A stretch of 34,535 bases of DNA from an uncultured Bacteroidales bacterium (GTDB lineage: Bacteria > Bacteroidota > Bacteroidia > Bacteroidales > Tenuifilaceae): contig CALBBQ010000023.1 of assembly GCA_937926785.1 (NCBI GenBank), positions 1-34,535 on the forward strand, in the 5' to 3' direction. Positions 14,651-23,369 of this stretch are shown one piece after another; positions within the stretch are counted from its first letter, which is position 1, and every line of letters begins with the position of its first letter. The translations under genes and the position numbers were made by a program. Below the pieces are notes generated by a model that saw nothing but the letters and a program-made list of their open reading frames with translations, was not told the origin of the DNA and made no database searches.

Positions 14651-16114
14651 CTAAATCTTATGAACCCTTACCCCTCGCTTGCGAAAAACAAACAGCAAAA
14701 GAAACACAATTGCGCCATTAACTATAAGAAGTTCAAAACCAAACTTATATCCTCCTAAAAGCGTAGCCGAATGCTTATTCAAAAAGTAACACACAACGGG
14801 CGAGAATATCGCAATTATAGGTACCACAGCATCAATCACCTTATAACGTGTAAATAATCCAAAAGCATAAAGCCCCAGTAAGGGTCCATACGTATATCCG
14901 GCAATGGTAAAAATTGCATCAATCACTGAACGATCGTTAAAAGTGTTGAATAACAGAATTACTTGTATCATCAGCACCGATATTAAAACGTGCACCCATT
15001 GGCGTACCTTACGGAGCTCACTCTCTGACAGCCCCCTGGTGTTAAGAACATCAATGGTAAACGAAGTGGTAAGGGCGGTAAGAGCCGAATCGGCACTGGA
15101 ATAGGCAGCCGCAATTAAACCCAGGAAAAACAGAACCCCAACAATTTGCGGTAGGTAGCCCTGAGTGGCTATTGTGGGAAAAAGATCATCGGCCTGCTGA
15201 GGAATTGCTATTCCTTTTTGCACGGCGTACATATGAAGCAGCACACCCAGTGACAGAAACAGAAGGTTCACGGGAAGAAATGCAAAGCCATACCAGTACA
15301 TGTTCTTTCGGGCATCTTTATAGTTGCGGCAGCTCAGATTCTTTTGCATCATATCCTGATCCAGGCCTGTCATCACTACAGTTATGAAAGCGCCGCTCAG
15401 GAACTGCTTCCAGAAGTAGAACCGCTGGTTGGGATCGTCAAAAAACCAAACTCGTGAAAGGGGGCTACTGCTAATTGCCCCAACCATTTCAGAAAAACTC
15501 ATTTTCAACTCATTAGCAATAAAGTAGGCGCAGAGAGCCACTGCTGTAAGCATGGCAATGGCCTGGAAAGCATCGGTCCAAAGCACGGTTCGAACGCCAC
15601 CCTTGCGGGTATATAACCAGATTAACAGAACGGTTAGTGTTACCGTAACCCAAAAAGGAATACCCATGTTATTGAATACCGAAAGCTGCAGCACACTGGA
15701 AACAATGAATAACCGAAATGCGGAACCAATAATCCTCGATATAAGGAACAGGGCTGCCCCGGTTTTGTATGAGAAAAAGCCAAAACGGGTTTCCAGGTAG
15801 GTGTAAATAGATGTCAGATTCAATCTGTAGTACAAAGGCAACAGCACGTTAGCCACAATGAAGTAACCCAACAGGTAGCCCAAAACCATTTGCAGGTATG
15901 AGAACTGGCTTGTTAAAACCCAACCCGGAACCGATATGAAAGTAACACCCGATATCGAAGTCCCAATCATGGCAATGGAGACCAGATACCATGGCGACCT
16001 GCGGTTCCCAATGAAAAAGGTTTCGTTGCTGGAATTTTTAGATGTAAAGTAAGAAATTACAAAAAGTATCAGAAAATAAAAGGCTATTATCCCCAAAATC
16101 AATGATGATGACAT
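14651..16114 (-). CDS. Sodium:solute symporter (SSS family)
   Basis: 487 residues from ATG 16114-16112 (MSSSLILGIIAFYFLILFV). A longer in-frame start at 16228 is rejected: its extra 38 residues are not membrane-like and run into the dispersed repeat. There are about 13 hydrophobic helices. The second part starts with SKNSSNETFFIGNRRSPWYLVSIAMIGTSISGVTFISVPG, the SSS signature containing the Na+ site region. ALTALTTSFTIDVLN in the later helices is also typical. It imports a solute with Na+; the substrate (sugar, sialic acid, amino acid and others) cannot be told. No catabolic genes are adjacent. Confidence 0.92.
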   Translation of the reverse strand: MSSSLILGIIAFYFLILFVISYFTSKNSSNETFFIGNRRSPWYLVSIAMIGTSISGVTFISVPGWVLTSQFSYLQMVLGYLLGYFIVANVLLPLYYRLNLTSIYTYLETRFGFFSYKTGAALFLISRIIGSAFRLFIVSSVLQLSVFNNMGIPFWVTVTLTVLLIWLYTRKGGVRTVLWTDAFQAIAMLTAVALCAYFIANELKMSFSEMVGAISSSPLSRVWFFDDPNQRFYFWKQFLSGAFITVVMTGLDQDMMQKNLSCRNYKDARKNMYWYGFAFLPVNLLFLSLGVLLHMYAVQKGIAIPQQADDLFPTIATQGYLPQIVGVLFFLGLIAAAYSSADSALTALTTSFTIDVLNTRGLSESELRKVRQWVHVLISVLMIQVILLFNTFNDRSVIDAIFTIAGYTYGPLLGLYAFGLFTRYKVIDAVVPIIAIFSPVVCYFLNKHSATLLGGYKFGFELLIVNGAIVFLLLFVFRKRGVRVHKI

Positions 16115-16211
16115 CTCCTTGTTTTTTTGGCAAGTGTAGAAAAAAAAAAGCACACCACAAAAGTGTTTCGCGTTTGAACTAACAAGATAGCTTTTCCGTT
16201 TAAATAGCAAT

Positions 16212-16384
16212 GAACCCAGATAATCCATTGGGAACTCTTAGAAAAAGCGGACCAATGGATTATTTGGGGTTATCCCGATTTAGAAAAATCACCGTTCGGG
16301 TACAGCGCCAGCAAACCGGAAAAGTTGATTTTTCGTAATCGCATTGCATTAGAAATTTTTCTAATGCAATAATTGGGATAAAAA
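16212..16384 (+). repeat. Dispersed palindromic element, copy 2 (~173 bp)
   Basis: About 90% identical to 4577-4750. Fully matching blocks are 16253-16290 and 16303-16341, and a 3-bp indel lies just before the 3' hairpin. Inverted repeats within it: ATAATCCATTGG (16220-16231) / CCAATGGATTAT (16252-16263), 12 bp; GAAAAATC (16283-16290) / GATTTTTC (16327-16334), 8 bp; ATTGCATTAGAAA (16343-16355) / TTTCTAATGCAAT (16358-16370), 13 bp. It ends 26 bp before recR, and copy 1 has quite different neighbours, so it is not tied to one gene. Confidence 0.88.
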
Positions 16385-16410
16385 GTTAGTTTTGCAGGAG
16401 CAAAAAAGGA

Positions 16411-17043
16411 ATGATGCAAATACACACATATCCCTCGAAACTACTGGAAAATGCGGTTGAAGAGTTTGCAAAGTTACCCGGCATCGGCAGGAGAACTGCT
16501 TTACGTTTGGTTCTCCACCTGCTCAGGCAACCCCAAGCCGAAGTGGACAGATTCTTAACATCCCTAAATGAGCTGAAGACCAATATAAAGTTTTGTTCCG
16601 TTTGTCATAATATTTCCGATACCGAAGTATGCACCATTTGCTCCTCCTCATCGCGCGATAGATCCACTATTTGTGTGGTTGAAAGCATCAGAGAGGTGAT
16701 GAGCATAGAAAGTACCATGCAGTACAAAGGGCTTTACCATGTACTGGGCGGAGTTATAAGCCCAATGGATGGAATTGGACCCTCTGACCTGGCAATAAAC
16801 AGCCTGATTGAAAGGGTTTCAAAAGGCGATGTAAACGAGGTTATTATGGCGCTTAGCGCTACGACCGAAGGTGACACCACAAACTTTTACATTTACAAAA
16901 AGATAAAAGATTTCCCTGTAATGGTTACAACACTGGCACGTGGTGTTGCTTTTGGGAATGAACTGGAGTACACCGACGAAATTACTCTGGGCAGAGCCCT
17001 TCTGAATCGGGTACGTTTCGACAATTCTTTCTCCGTGGAATAA
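16411..17043 (+). CDS. recR: Recombination mediator protein RecR
   Basis: 210 residues. An N-terminal helix-hairpin-helix ([18 protein letters not shown], 21-38) is followed by a C4 zinc finger (C62, C65, C74, C77; [17 protein letters not shown]), a Toprim domain from about residue 86 ([15 protein letters not shown] ... [15 protein letters not shown]) and a conserved C-terminus ([26 protein letters not shown]). RecR forms a ring clamp with RecO/RecF to load RecA at gaps. Two ATG codons are tandem (16411, 16414). AAAAAAGGA just upstream makes the second at least as likely, changing the protein by one residue. No recF or recO is in the window. Confidence 0.97.
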   Translation: MMQIHTYPSKLLENAVEEFAKLPGIGRRTALRLVLHLLRQPQAEVDRFLTSLNELKTNIKFCSVCHNISDTEVCTICSSSSRDRSTICVVESIREVMSIESTMQYKGLYHVLGGVISPMDGIGPSDLAINSLIERVSKGDVNEVIMALSATTEGDTTNFYIYKKIKDFPVMVTTLARGVAFGNELEYTDEITLGRALLNRVRFDNSFSVE

Positions 17044-17099
17044 TTTTTGACGATTTATAAAAAGATTGTATTTTTAAAACAACTTTAGAACTGATTACC

Positions 17100-17831
17100 A
17101 TGCAAAGGTTTTACATCGCTGTAGTTTTTCTGCTAATAATATTTTCAGAGAATCTGAATGCTCAATCGGATATTGGAGGTATAATTGCATCGGGAAACCA
17201 AAAAATCAAAGATAAAAACTACAAAGGTGCTGCTGATGATTTTAAAAATGCATTGAGCATTTCTCCCACCGATACTCTGGCCCTTAGCGGGATTATCAGA
17301 GCATATACACTTCTGGAAGACTACAGGGAAGCACAAAAATGGATAACTACTGCACTTGAGAGGTACCCTGAAAATGTTGAGTTCATCTACCGTAAAGGAA
17401 TAATATTTAACCTAAATGGAGAACACGAAAAAGCAATTGCTGAGTTTGAAAATGCAATCCAACGTAAGCCCCATGCAGAGCTTCTCATTCAAATCCTACT
17501 CAATAAAGCATCGGCAGAATTCAGACTTGAGAAGTTTAACGAAGCTTTAGCCGATTTTAACAAGGTTATTGAGCTAGATCCCCGAAACTTCAATGCATAC
17601 AACTACAGAGGGTTGATAAATTTCAAGTTATCCTACTACATCGATGCTGTTACTGACTACACCAAAGCAATCGACCTTGATCCAACATCACCCCTACCCT
17701 ACTACAACAGGGGGATGAGCTTGCTTAAATTAGCTGAGAAACAGAAGGCCTGCAACGATTTCCGGAAAGCCTGCCAAATGGGATACACAACATCGTGCAA
17801 GATGGTAGTTGCCGAATGTGGCGCAAGATAG
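17100..17831 (+). CDS. Secreted tetratricopeptide-repeat protein
   Basis: 243 residues. Signal peptide MQRFYIAVVFLLIIFSENLNAQ is followed by about six TPR units: NQKIKDKNYKGAADDFKNAL, YREAQKWITTALERYPEN, NGEHEKAIAEFENAIQRKP, EKFNEALADFNKVIELDPRN, SYYIDAVTDYTKAIDLDPTS, EKQKACNDFRKACQMGY. The C-terminus contains CKMVVAEC, the usual ending of this Bacteroidota TPR type, with paired cysteines. It is a likely periplasmic protein-protein scaffold. It lies 56 bp after recR and could be co-transcribed, but no functional link is evident. Confidence 0.88.
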   Translation: MQRFYIAVVFLLIIFSENLNAQSDIGGIIASGNQKIKDKNYKGAADDFKNALSISPTDTLALSGIIRAYTLLEDYREAQKWITTALERYPENVEFIYRKGIIFNLNGEHEKAIAEFENAIQRKPHAELLIQILLNKASAEFRLEKFNEALADFNKVIELDPRNFNAYNYRGLINFKLSYYIDAVTDYTKAIDLDPTSPLPYYNRGMSLLKLAEKQKACNDFRKACQMGYTTSCKMVVAECGAR

Positions 17832-18040
17832 TTTAGCACCGCTCCTCAAATCCAAAACCGCTATCTCAAACTAAAAAGTGAGACAGATGTTCTCAACGCT
17901 CTCTACTTTAACACTTTTACTGGTAACCCCTAAGGTATCCACATAAACAGAAACCATGTTCCAATAAAACTGTAGCAAATTAGCATCGAACATATTGCTA
18001 TTCCCTTAACACAAAATTTCAAAGTTTTATCAAAAAACCA

Positions 18041-18072
18041 TTGACACGATACCAATTAATAAGGTATATTGC
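18041..18072 (+). promoter_or_regulatory. Candidate promoter of the FISUMP surface protein
   Basis: TTGACA (18041-18046) and TATATTGC (18065-18072) form a Bacteroidota-like pair with 21 bp between TTG and the -7 box, which departs from TAnnTTTG at its end. The start would fall near 18079, about 14 nt before ATG 18093. The remainder of 17832-18040 shows no gene and no obvious terminator. Confidence 0.4.
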
Positions 18073-18092
18073 CTCAACCTAAAAAATCTTAT

Positions 18093-19724
18093 ATGAAAAA
18101 AACACTTTTGTTAGCTGGTAGCCTGATTTTAGGCTTGCTAATACAAGCTATAGCGCAGGTTCCACAAAAAATATCTTATCAGGCTGTTATCCGCAATGCA
18201 GATGGAACGGTGGCTGCTAATCAAAATTACGAGGTAAGAGTGGTTATCAGGCTGGGTTCCGAGGTTGGAACCCAGGCATATGCCGAACAGTTTGCTGTAA
18301 CTACCGATATCCAAGGAAAATTTTGGATACCGATAGGTGCCGGAGTTCCAATAATGGGCTCATTCCAGAACATTAACTGGCTTCAGGGTGCTTACCTGCA
18401 GCTGCTTTTGAAAAAATCGGGTGAAGCAGAATACAGTGACTACGGTACATCGCAGATATTAACTGTACCCTACGCGCTGTATAGCCAAACCTCCATGAAT
18501 GGGATACAGGGAACCAGTAATGCCGGAGCAACTGCCACCTTCGACGGTACAAAATGGAGCGGTACAAACCGAATCCTCATTGACAATAACCAGGTTGTTA
18601 TTACTCCGAAAGAGGGTTATGACAAGGAATTACCTTTCTTTGTGGTTAAGAACTCCGAGGGGAAAGCAATTTTTGAGGTTTACGAGTACGGAGTCCGATT
18701 CTTTATTGCCGAAGACAATGTTAAAGGTGCAAAAGGCGGCTTCGCCGTTGGTGGGTTAACTGGTGGAAAGCAGGATCCCATCTACTACATGCAGATTAAT
18801 CCTGGCCGGGTTGATTTTGCAATTGACGACAGCTATACCGGAAAAGGGGCCAAGGGCGGTTTTGCTGTTGGGGGGCTTACCAATGGAAAAGCCACTGATT
18901 TGAAGTTTTTGGATTTGACACCCGAGAGGATTGAATTCAGGATAGTGGATACAGCCACCACAAAAGGGGCTAAGGGAGGTTTTGCCGTTGGTGGACTGAC
19001 CAATGCTAAAAGCACACAGATATCCAATTTCCTGGAGGTTACCCGCGATTCTACTTATATTATGAACACCATCCTCTCAACCGGCGATATGCTGGTTACC
19101 GGACAAGTCCAAACCAATGTGGGCATGAACTCGCTACCGGTTACCGACAAAGACGGTAATACCTACCAAACCGTTAAGATTGGTACAAAAATTTGGATGA
19201 AAGAGAACCTTAGAACAACCACTTACGAAACCGGTACTCCAATACCATTAGCCTATCACTATACCTACAACAACGCCACAAACCCTGACTCAATAATCAC
19301 TTTTGGAAGGTACTATACACCAGATGCCATTCAGAGTGCCGAGAATGTTTGCCCAACTGGCTGGCATGCAGCAAACTCCTTGGACTGGGAGGACCTCCTA
19401 CAATTTGTGGGTGGAGTCAACTGGCAGGATAGCATTCGCAACCGGGAAATGGTTCAGAAGATTGCTGAACCGGGCACAACCGTTGATGGAAAAGGATACT
19501 GGATCACGGATATGCGGGCCAACAACATTACAGGATTTTCTGCAAGGCCCACAGGTTGGGTTGATATGTACAACGGAATATACTTTAAAAACATCAATAA
19601 ACGGGCAGTATTCTGGGTCGCAGATACATATGAAACCATAACCATATATAATGAAACCGGTATCCTTAAAAAGGAGTATCCATCAACTCCTGCAGCGTTT
19701 CCGGTTCGATGCGTCAAGAACTAA
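18093..19724 (+). CDS. Secreted surface protein with FISUMP C-terminal domain and internal 40-aa repeats
   Basis: 543 residues from ATG 18093 (an upstream TTG start is rejected). Signal peptide MKKTLLLAGSLILGLLIQAIAQ. Residues about 20-135 (VPQKISYQAVIRNADGTVAANQNYEVRVVIR ... LTVPYALYSQ) resemble the N-terminal domain of many Bacteroidota surface proteins. Three near-identical units of about 40 aa follow, each starting KGAKGGFAVGGLT (from about 18724, 18842 and 18962). The C-terminal ~200 residues (VTDKDGNTYQTVKIGTKIWM ... CPTGWHAANSLDWEDL ... FPVRCVKN) are a Fibrobacter succinogenes major paralogous (FISUMP) domain. A role in surface attachment or a fibrous coat is inferred. No T9SS sorting domain is seen. 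Confidence 0.85.
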   Translation: MKKTLLLAGSLILGLLIQAIAQVPQKISYQAVIRNADGTVAANQNYEVRVVIRLGSEVGTQAYAEQFAVTTDIQGKFWIPIGAGVPIMGSFQNINWLQGAYLQLLLKKSGEAEYSDYGTSQILTVPYALYSQTSMNGIQGTSNAGATATFDGTKWSGTNRILIDNNQVVITPKEGYDKELPFFVVKNSEGKAIFEVYEYGVRFFIAEDNVKGAKGGFAVGGLTGGKQDPIYYMQINPGRVDFAIDDSYTGKGAKGGFAVGGLTNGKATDLKFLDLTPERIEFRIVDTATTKGAKGGFAVGGLTNAKSTQISNFLEVTRDSTYIMNTILSTGDMLVTGQVQTNVGMNSLPVTDKDGNTYQTVKIGTKIWMKENLRTTTYETGTPIPLAYHYTYNNATNPDSIITFGRYYTPDAIQSAENVCPTGWHAANSLDWEDLLQFVGGVNWQDSIRNREMVQKIAEPGTTVDGKGYWITDMRANNITGFSARPTGWVDMYNGIYFKNINKRAVFWVADTYETITIYNETGILKKEYPSTPAAFPVRCVKN

Positions 19725-19727
19725 TGA

Positions 19728-19755
19728 AAAACATCCCCTCGGGGATGTTTTTTTT
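19728..19755 (+). terminator. Terminator of the FISUMP gene
   Basis: Stem AAAACATCCC / GGGATGTTTT closed by a CTCG tetraloop (19738-19741), with T8 at 19748-19755. It lies three bases after the stop codon. Confidence 0.92.
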
Positions 19756-19860
19756 ACCCTTAACTTGCTTTTTCTAATTACATTTTTTAACTTGGCATCG
19801 ATTTTACGTTAAAATATTACATTAATAGTTTAGTATTACTTACAGTTCATAACCAAAGCC

Positions 19861-21069
19861 ATGATTAACGACCTGGAACAAATCCTATCGGCAAGCGCCA
19901 AGCGTATGAAACGCTCAGTGATAAGGGAACTACTGAAAATGACTCAGCGTCCGGAGCTCATATCCTTCGCAGGGGGGTTACCATCGCCGGAAAGCTTCCC
20001 GGTTGAGCAGCTTAAGCAGGTGGTTTCCGAAGTTCTGGATACCGACAGCGCACGAGCACTCCAGTACAGCGAGACTGAAGGTGACAAAAGGCTGAGAGAG
20101 ATACTGGTTAATCGGTACCGGAAAAGCGGCCTGAATGTATCCCTAAATAACCTCATCATAACCACAGCATCGCAGCAAGCACTCGATTTGATACCAAAGA
20201 TACTTGTTAACCCTGGCGATAAGGTTATTTGCGGCCTGCCCAGCTACCTGGGAGGGATATCGGCTTTTGCCGTATACGGTGCCGATCTGATAGGAATAGA
20301 GCTGGACGACCAGGGCATGCGAGCCGATTTACTTGAACAGAAACTGGAATATCTAAAAAGCAAAGGACAAAAACCGAAATTCATCTATGTAATACCTGAC
20401 TTTCAGAACCCCACCGGCATCTGCATGCCAGAGAAAAGGCGAATTGAAATAATAGAACTGGCACGAAAGTATGGGGTGCTGATTGTAGAAGATAGCCCAT
20501 ACCGCGAAGTAAGGTTCAGCGGACAACCCCAAAGAACCATGTACGAGCTGGACGGAACCGGGCAGGTCATTCTGCTGGGAACCATGTCCAAAATTTTTGT
20601 TCCCGGATTCCGACTTGGATGGGTTTTAGCCCATGAAAACATCATTGACAAGCTCGTTGTTGCAAAACAAAACACCGACCTTTGTACATCATCATTTGTT
20701 CAGAAAATTGCCGCACTTTATTTTGATAAAGGTTACTTTGAAACCAACCTGGCACGAACAAACAGCCTGTACAAAGAAAAACGCGATGCCATGGTGGAGG
20801 CATTCCACAAGTACATGCCACAAGGAGTAAAGTGGACCGAGCCGGAAGGGGGGCTTTTCCTTTTCGTCACCCTCCCCGATTACATGGATGCCGAAGACCT
20901 GTTCAAAATTGCGATAGATGAAAATGTAGCGTTTGTCCCTGGTACGGTATTCTACTGTAACGGAAAGGGAAAGAACACCCTTCGAATAAACTTTTCATTC
21001 ATGTCAAAGGAGATGAATGTGGAAGGCACCAGACGTTTAGCAAACGCCATAAAGCACTTGATTAGGTAA
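19861..21069 (+). CDS. PLP-dependent aminotransferase (2-aminoadipate/LysN-type, fold type I)
   Basis: 402 residues. The N-terminus MKRSVIRELLKMTQRPELISFAGGLPSPESFP is the hallmark of the LysN/2-aminoadipate aminotransferase and MocR-type catalytic branch. Further motifs: LQYSETEGDKRLREIL, PDFQNPTGICMPEKRR (the NPTG motif), VEDSPYREVRF, and GTMSKIFVPGFRLGW, where K244 is the PLP-binding lysine. FRLGW supplies the phosphate/carboxylate arginine region. No winged-helix DNA-binding domain is present, so this is an enzyme, not a MocR regulator. It likely transfers amino groups from branched or aromatic amino acids or aminoadipate; the substrate is not determinable. Stand-alone gene. Confidence 0.93.
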   Translation: MINDLEQILSASAKRMKRSVIRELLKMTQRPELISFAGGLPSPESFPVEQLKQVVSEVLDTDSARALQYSETEGDKRLREILVNRYRKSGLNVSLNNLIITTASQQALDLIPKILVNPGDKVICGLPSYLGGISAFAVYGADLIGIELDDQGMRADLLEQKLEYLKSKGQKPKFIYVIPDFQNPTGICMPEKRRIEIIELARKYGVLIVEDSPYREVRFSGQPQRTMYELDGTGQVILLGTMSKIFVPGFRLGWVLAHENIIDKLVVAKQNTDLCTSSFVQKIAALYFDKGYFETNLARTNSLYKEKRDAMVEAFHKYMPQGVKWTEPEGGLFLFVTLPDYMDAEDLFKIAIDENVAFVPGTVFYCNGKGKNTLRINFSFMSKEMNVEGTRRLANAIKHLIR

Positions 21070-21274
21070 TCATTCACTGCTTATTTTCCGATATATACAA
21101 GATTTAGATTCCAGTTTGATGGAATTGCCCTATTGCTTCTTCCTGAAACATACCGGGAATGCAGCCAATAGTTTAGGTTTTTTACTGTAGATTAAAACCT
21201 AAAAATGTAGATTTCCTTACTAAGTCGGAATTTTGTACCTTGGCATCAAAATTCGTACTACACTCTTACACCCC

Positions 21275-23218
21275 ATGTCAGGCAGGCAGATTGATCTATC
21301 GGTTGTTATTGTTAACTATAACGTTCGGTTTTTTCTGGAGCAATGCCTGGCAAGTGTAAGATCGGCTCTTAAAGGAATTGAAGGCGAAGTTTGGTTAGTT
21401 GACAACGCATCGGCAGATGGGTCGGTTGAAATGGTTCGAGCCAAGTTTCCTGAAGTAAACCTCTTAGAGAACAAAAGCAATGTTGGTTTCTCAAAAGCCA
21501 ATAACCAGGCAATAAGGCAAGCCCGTGGCCGGTACATTCTGCTACTCAACCCCGACACGGTTGTTCAGGAAAACACCTTTGCCAAATGCTTGGCATTCAT
21601 GGATGAACATCCCGATGCCGGGGGGCTCACCGTTAAAATGGTAGATGGCAAAGGGCGTTACCTACCCGAATCGAAGCGTGGCTTTCCATCGCCGTGGGCA
21701 TCGTTTTGCAAGATATTTGGACTCTCCAGGCTCTTGCCAAGATCAAAACGGTTTGCCTCCTACTACCTGGGGCATCTTGATATAAACAAAACCCATAAAA
21801 TTGAGATACTACCCGGTGCATTCATGTTCCTTCGGGCTGAGACCCTGGAAAAAACCGGACTGCTCGATGAGCAATTTTTTATGTACGGAGAGGACATAGA
21901 CCTTTCGTATCGAATTATTCAAAACGGCTACCAGAACTACTACTACCCGGAATGCCAGATCATTCATTACAAAGGAGAAAGTACCAAAAAAAGCAGCCTA
22001 AACTACGTAATCGTATTTTACAAGGCGATGATTCTGTTTGCCCAAAAACATCTGGGCAAACAAAAAATCCGACACTTTATCCTCCTCATAAAAATTGCAG
22101 TTTTCTTTAGAGCTGCATTGTCAATCGTAAAACGGATCATTCAAAACGTATGGTTACCCCTAGCCGATATATTGCTGATGGCTTACGGTGCGCTAGTGAT
22201 AATTCCGTGGTGGGAGCAGTTCAGGCTAGGAGCCCCCAACCAATACCCCCGAAACATTCTGTTTGGCCTACTCATTTTTTACTTTTTAACCTGGTTCCTT
22301 AGCCTGTGGTTTTATGGTTCGTACGATAAACCACAGAACCGGTTATCCAGCGTTAAGGGAACCATAATAGGGACAATAGCCATACTGGTGGTTTATTCGG
22401 TACTACCCGTATCGTTCCGCTTTTCGCGTGCCATCATCTTGCTACTGGGTATCTGGATATTAATTTTCACCTGGCTAGTCCGGCTCCTTGCTGATATTTC
22501 CGGCCACAACCTGTTTAAGCCAAACCCATTGCGGAAAAAGGTTCTATTTATAGGAACAAAAAATGAATTTGAACAGTCCCTTCCCATTTTAAGCGTTGCA
22601 GGCATTCCGGCGCAAAACATATCCCAAATCGAACCTGAAGAAATAATTGACAGCCCCTTCAATCTGAAAAGCAACATCATAGCCGACGCCATAGATGCGA
22701 AAGGAGTTTCAGAGGTGGTATTTGGAACGGAAAAAATCCCCATGACATGCATTGTACAGACCATGATATACCTAAGCCCCCAGGATATTGAGTTTAAAAT
22801 CGCCCTTCATAGCGGTGAATCCATTATAGGTAGTAATTCGATTGAATCGCAAGGCGAGCTCTACACCCTTGAGGTAAAAGCACTGGGTAATAGGTTTGCA
22901 AAACGACAAAAAAGAGTATTTGACATCGTTGCTGCGCTTATTATTATTACCCTGTTTCCCCTCATCTTCGTAAAACTGCATAAACCATTATTCATTTTTT
23001 CCAACGCCATAATGGTTTTAATCGGTAAAAAAACCTGGATAGGTTATCACCCCACGCCGGATGTGCAACTTCAACCTAAAATAAAACCTCCGGTATTCTG
23101 TTTTAAACAATCGTACCGGCATGATATTTCTGAATCCCAATTAAACTCCATGTATGCAAGGAATTTTAGTGTAAAAACCGACTTTAAGGAGCTAATGGAG
23201 AATATTTTCAGATATTAG
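21275..23218 (+). CDS. GT2 glycosyltransferase fused to a multi-TM and sugar-transferase-like tail
   Basis: 647 residues from ATG 21275 (MSGRQIDLSVVIVNYN; an upstream TTG is rejected). Residues 8-255 are a rhamnosyltransferase-type GT2 domain: SVVIVNYN, WLVDNASADGS, SNVGFSKANNQAI, NPDTVV (D94), and FMYGEDIDLSYR (E206, D207). Five hydrophobic helices follow (about 265-405). Next is a Rossmann-like segment beginning KKVLFIGTKNEFEQ. Then KRVFDIVAALIIITLFPLIF resembles the membrane helix of polyprenyl-phosphate glycosyl-1-phosphate transferases, and GKKTWIGY resembles the region after their catalytic core, but the core itself (the conserved KFRTM/DE stretch) is absent. Probable role: cell-surface glycan or LPS assembly. 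The tail may be a membrane or partner-binding remnant. No polysaccharide cluster surrounds it. Confidence 0.85.
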   Translation: MSGRQIDLSVVIVNYNVRFFLEQCLASVRSALKGIEGEVWLVDNASADGSVEMVRAKFPEVNLLENKSNVGFSKANNQAIRQARGRYILLLNPDTVVQENTFAKCLAFMDEHPDAGGLTVKMVDGKGRYLPESKRGFPSPWASFCKIFGLSRLLPRSKRFASYYLGHLDINKTHKIEILPGAFMFLRAETLEKTGLLDEQFFMYGEDIDLSYRIIQNGYQNYYYPECQIIHYKGESTKKSSLNYVIVFYKAMILFAQKHLGKQKIRHFILLIKIAVFFRAALSIVKRIIQNVWLPLADILLMAYGALVIIPWWEQFRLGAPNQYPRNILFGLLIFYFLTWFLSLWFYGSYDKPQNRLSSVKGTIIGTIAILVVYSVLPVSFRFSRAIILLLGIWILIFTWLVRLLADISGHNLFKPNPLRKKVLFIGTKNEFEQSLPILSVAGIPAQNISQIEPEEIIDSPFNLKSNIIADAIDAKGVSEVVFGTEKIPMTCIVQTMIYLSPQDIEFKIALHSGESIIGSNSIESQGELYTLEVKALGNRFAKRQKRVFDIVAALIIITLFPLIFVKLHKPLFIFSNAIMVLIGKKTWIGYHPTPDVQLQPKIKPPVFCFKQSYRHDISESQLNSMYARNFSVKTDFKELMENIFRY

Positions 23219-23369
23219 CATTCCCTTTACTACAAACTTCAGTATACTTTCTGTTGAGGCCTTTTAAACACACTCCTGCTTTCGAAAAATTAATTCGAAC
23301 AAAATCAACTTTTTCATCAGAATAGTGTTACTAGGTTGAAAATTGAGAATAAAATCAACCCGTTCAAGT

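Noticed and set aside
16115..16228. N-terminal extension of the symporter from ATG 16228.
   Set aside because: The extra 38 residues are not conserved-looking and begin inside the dispersed repeat; ATG 16114 gives the normal SSS start.
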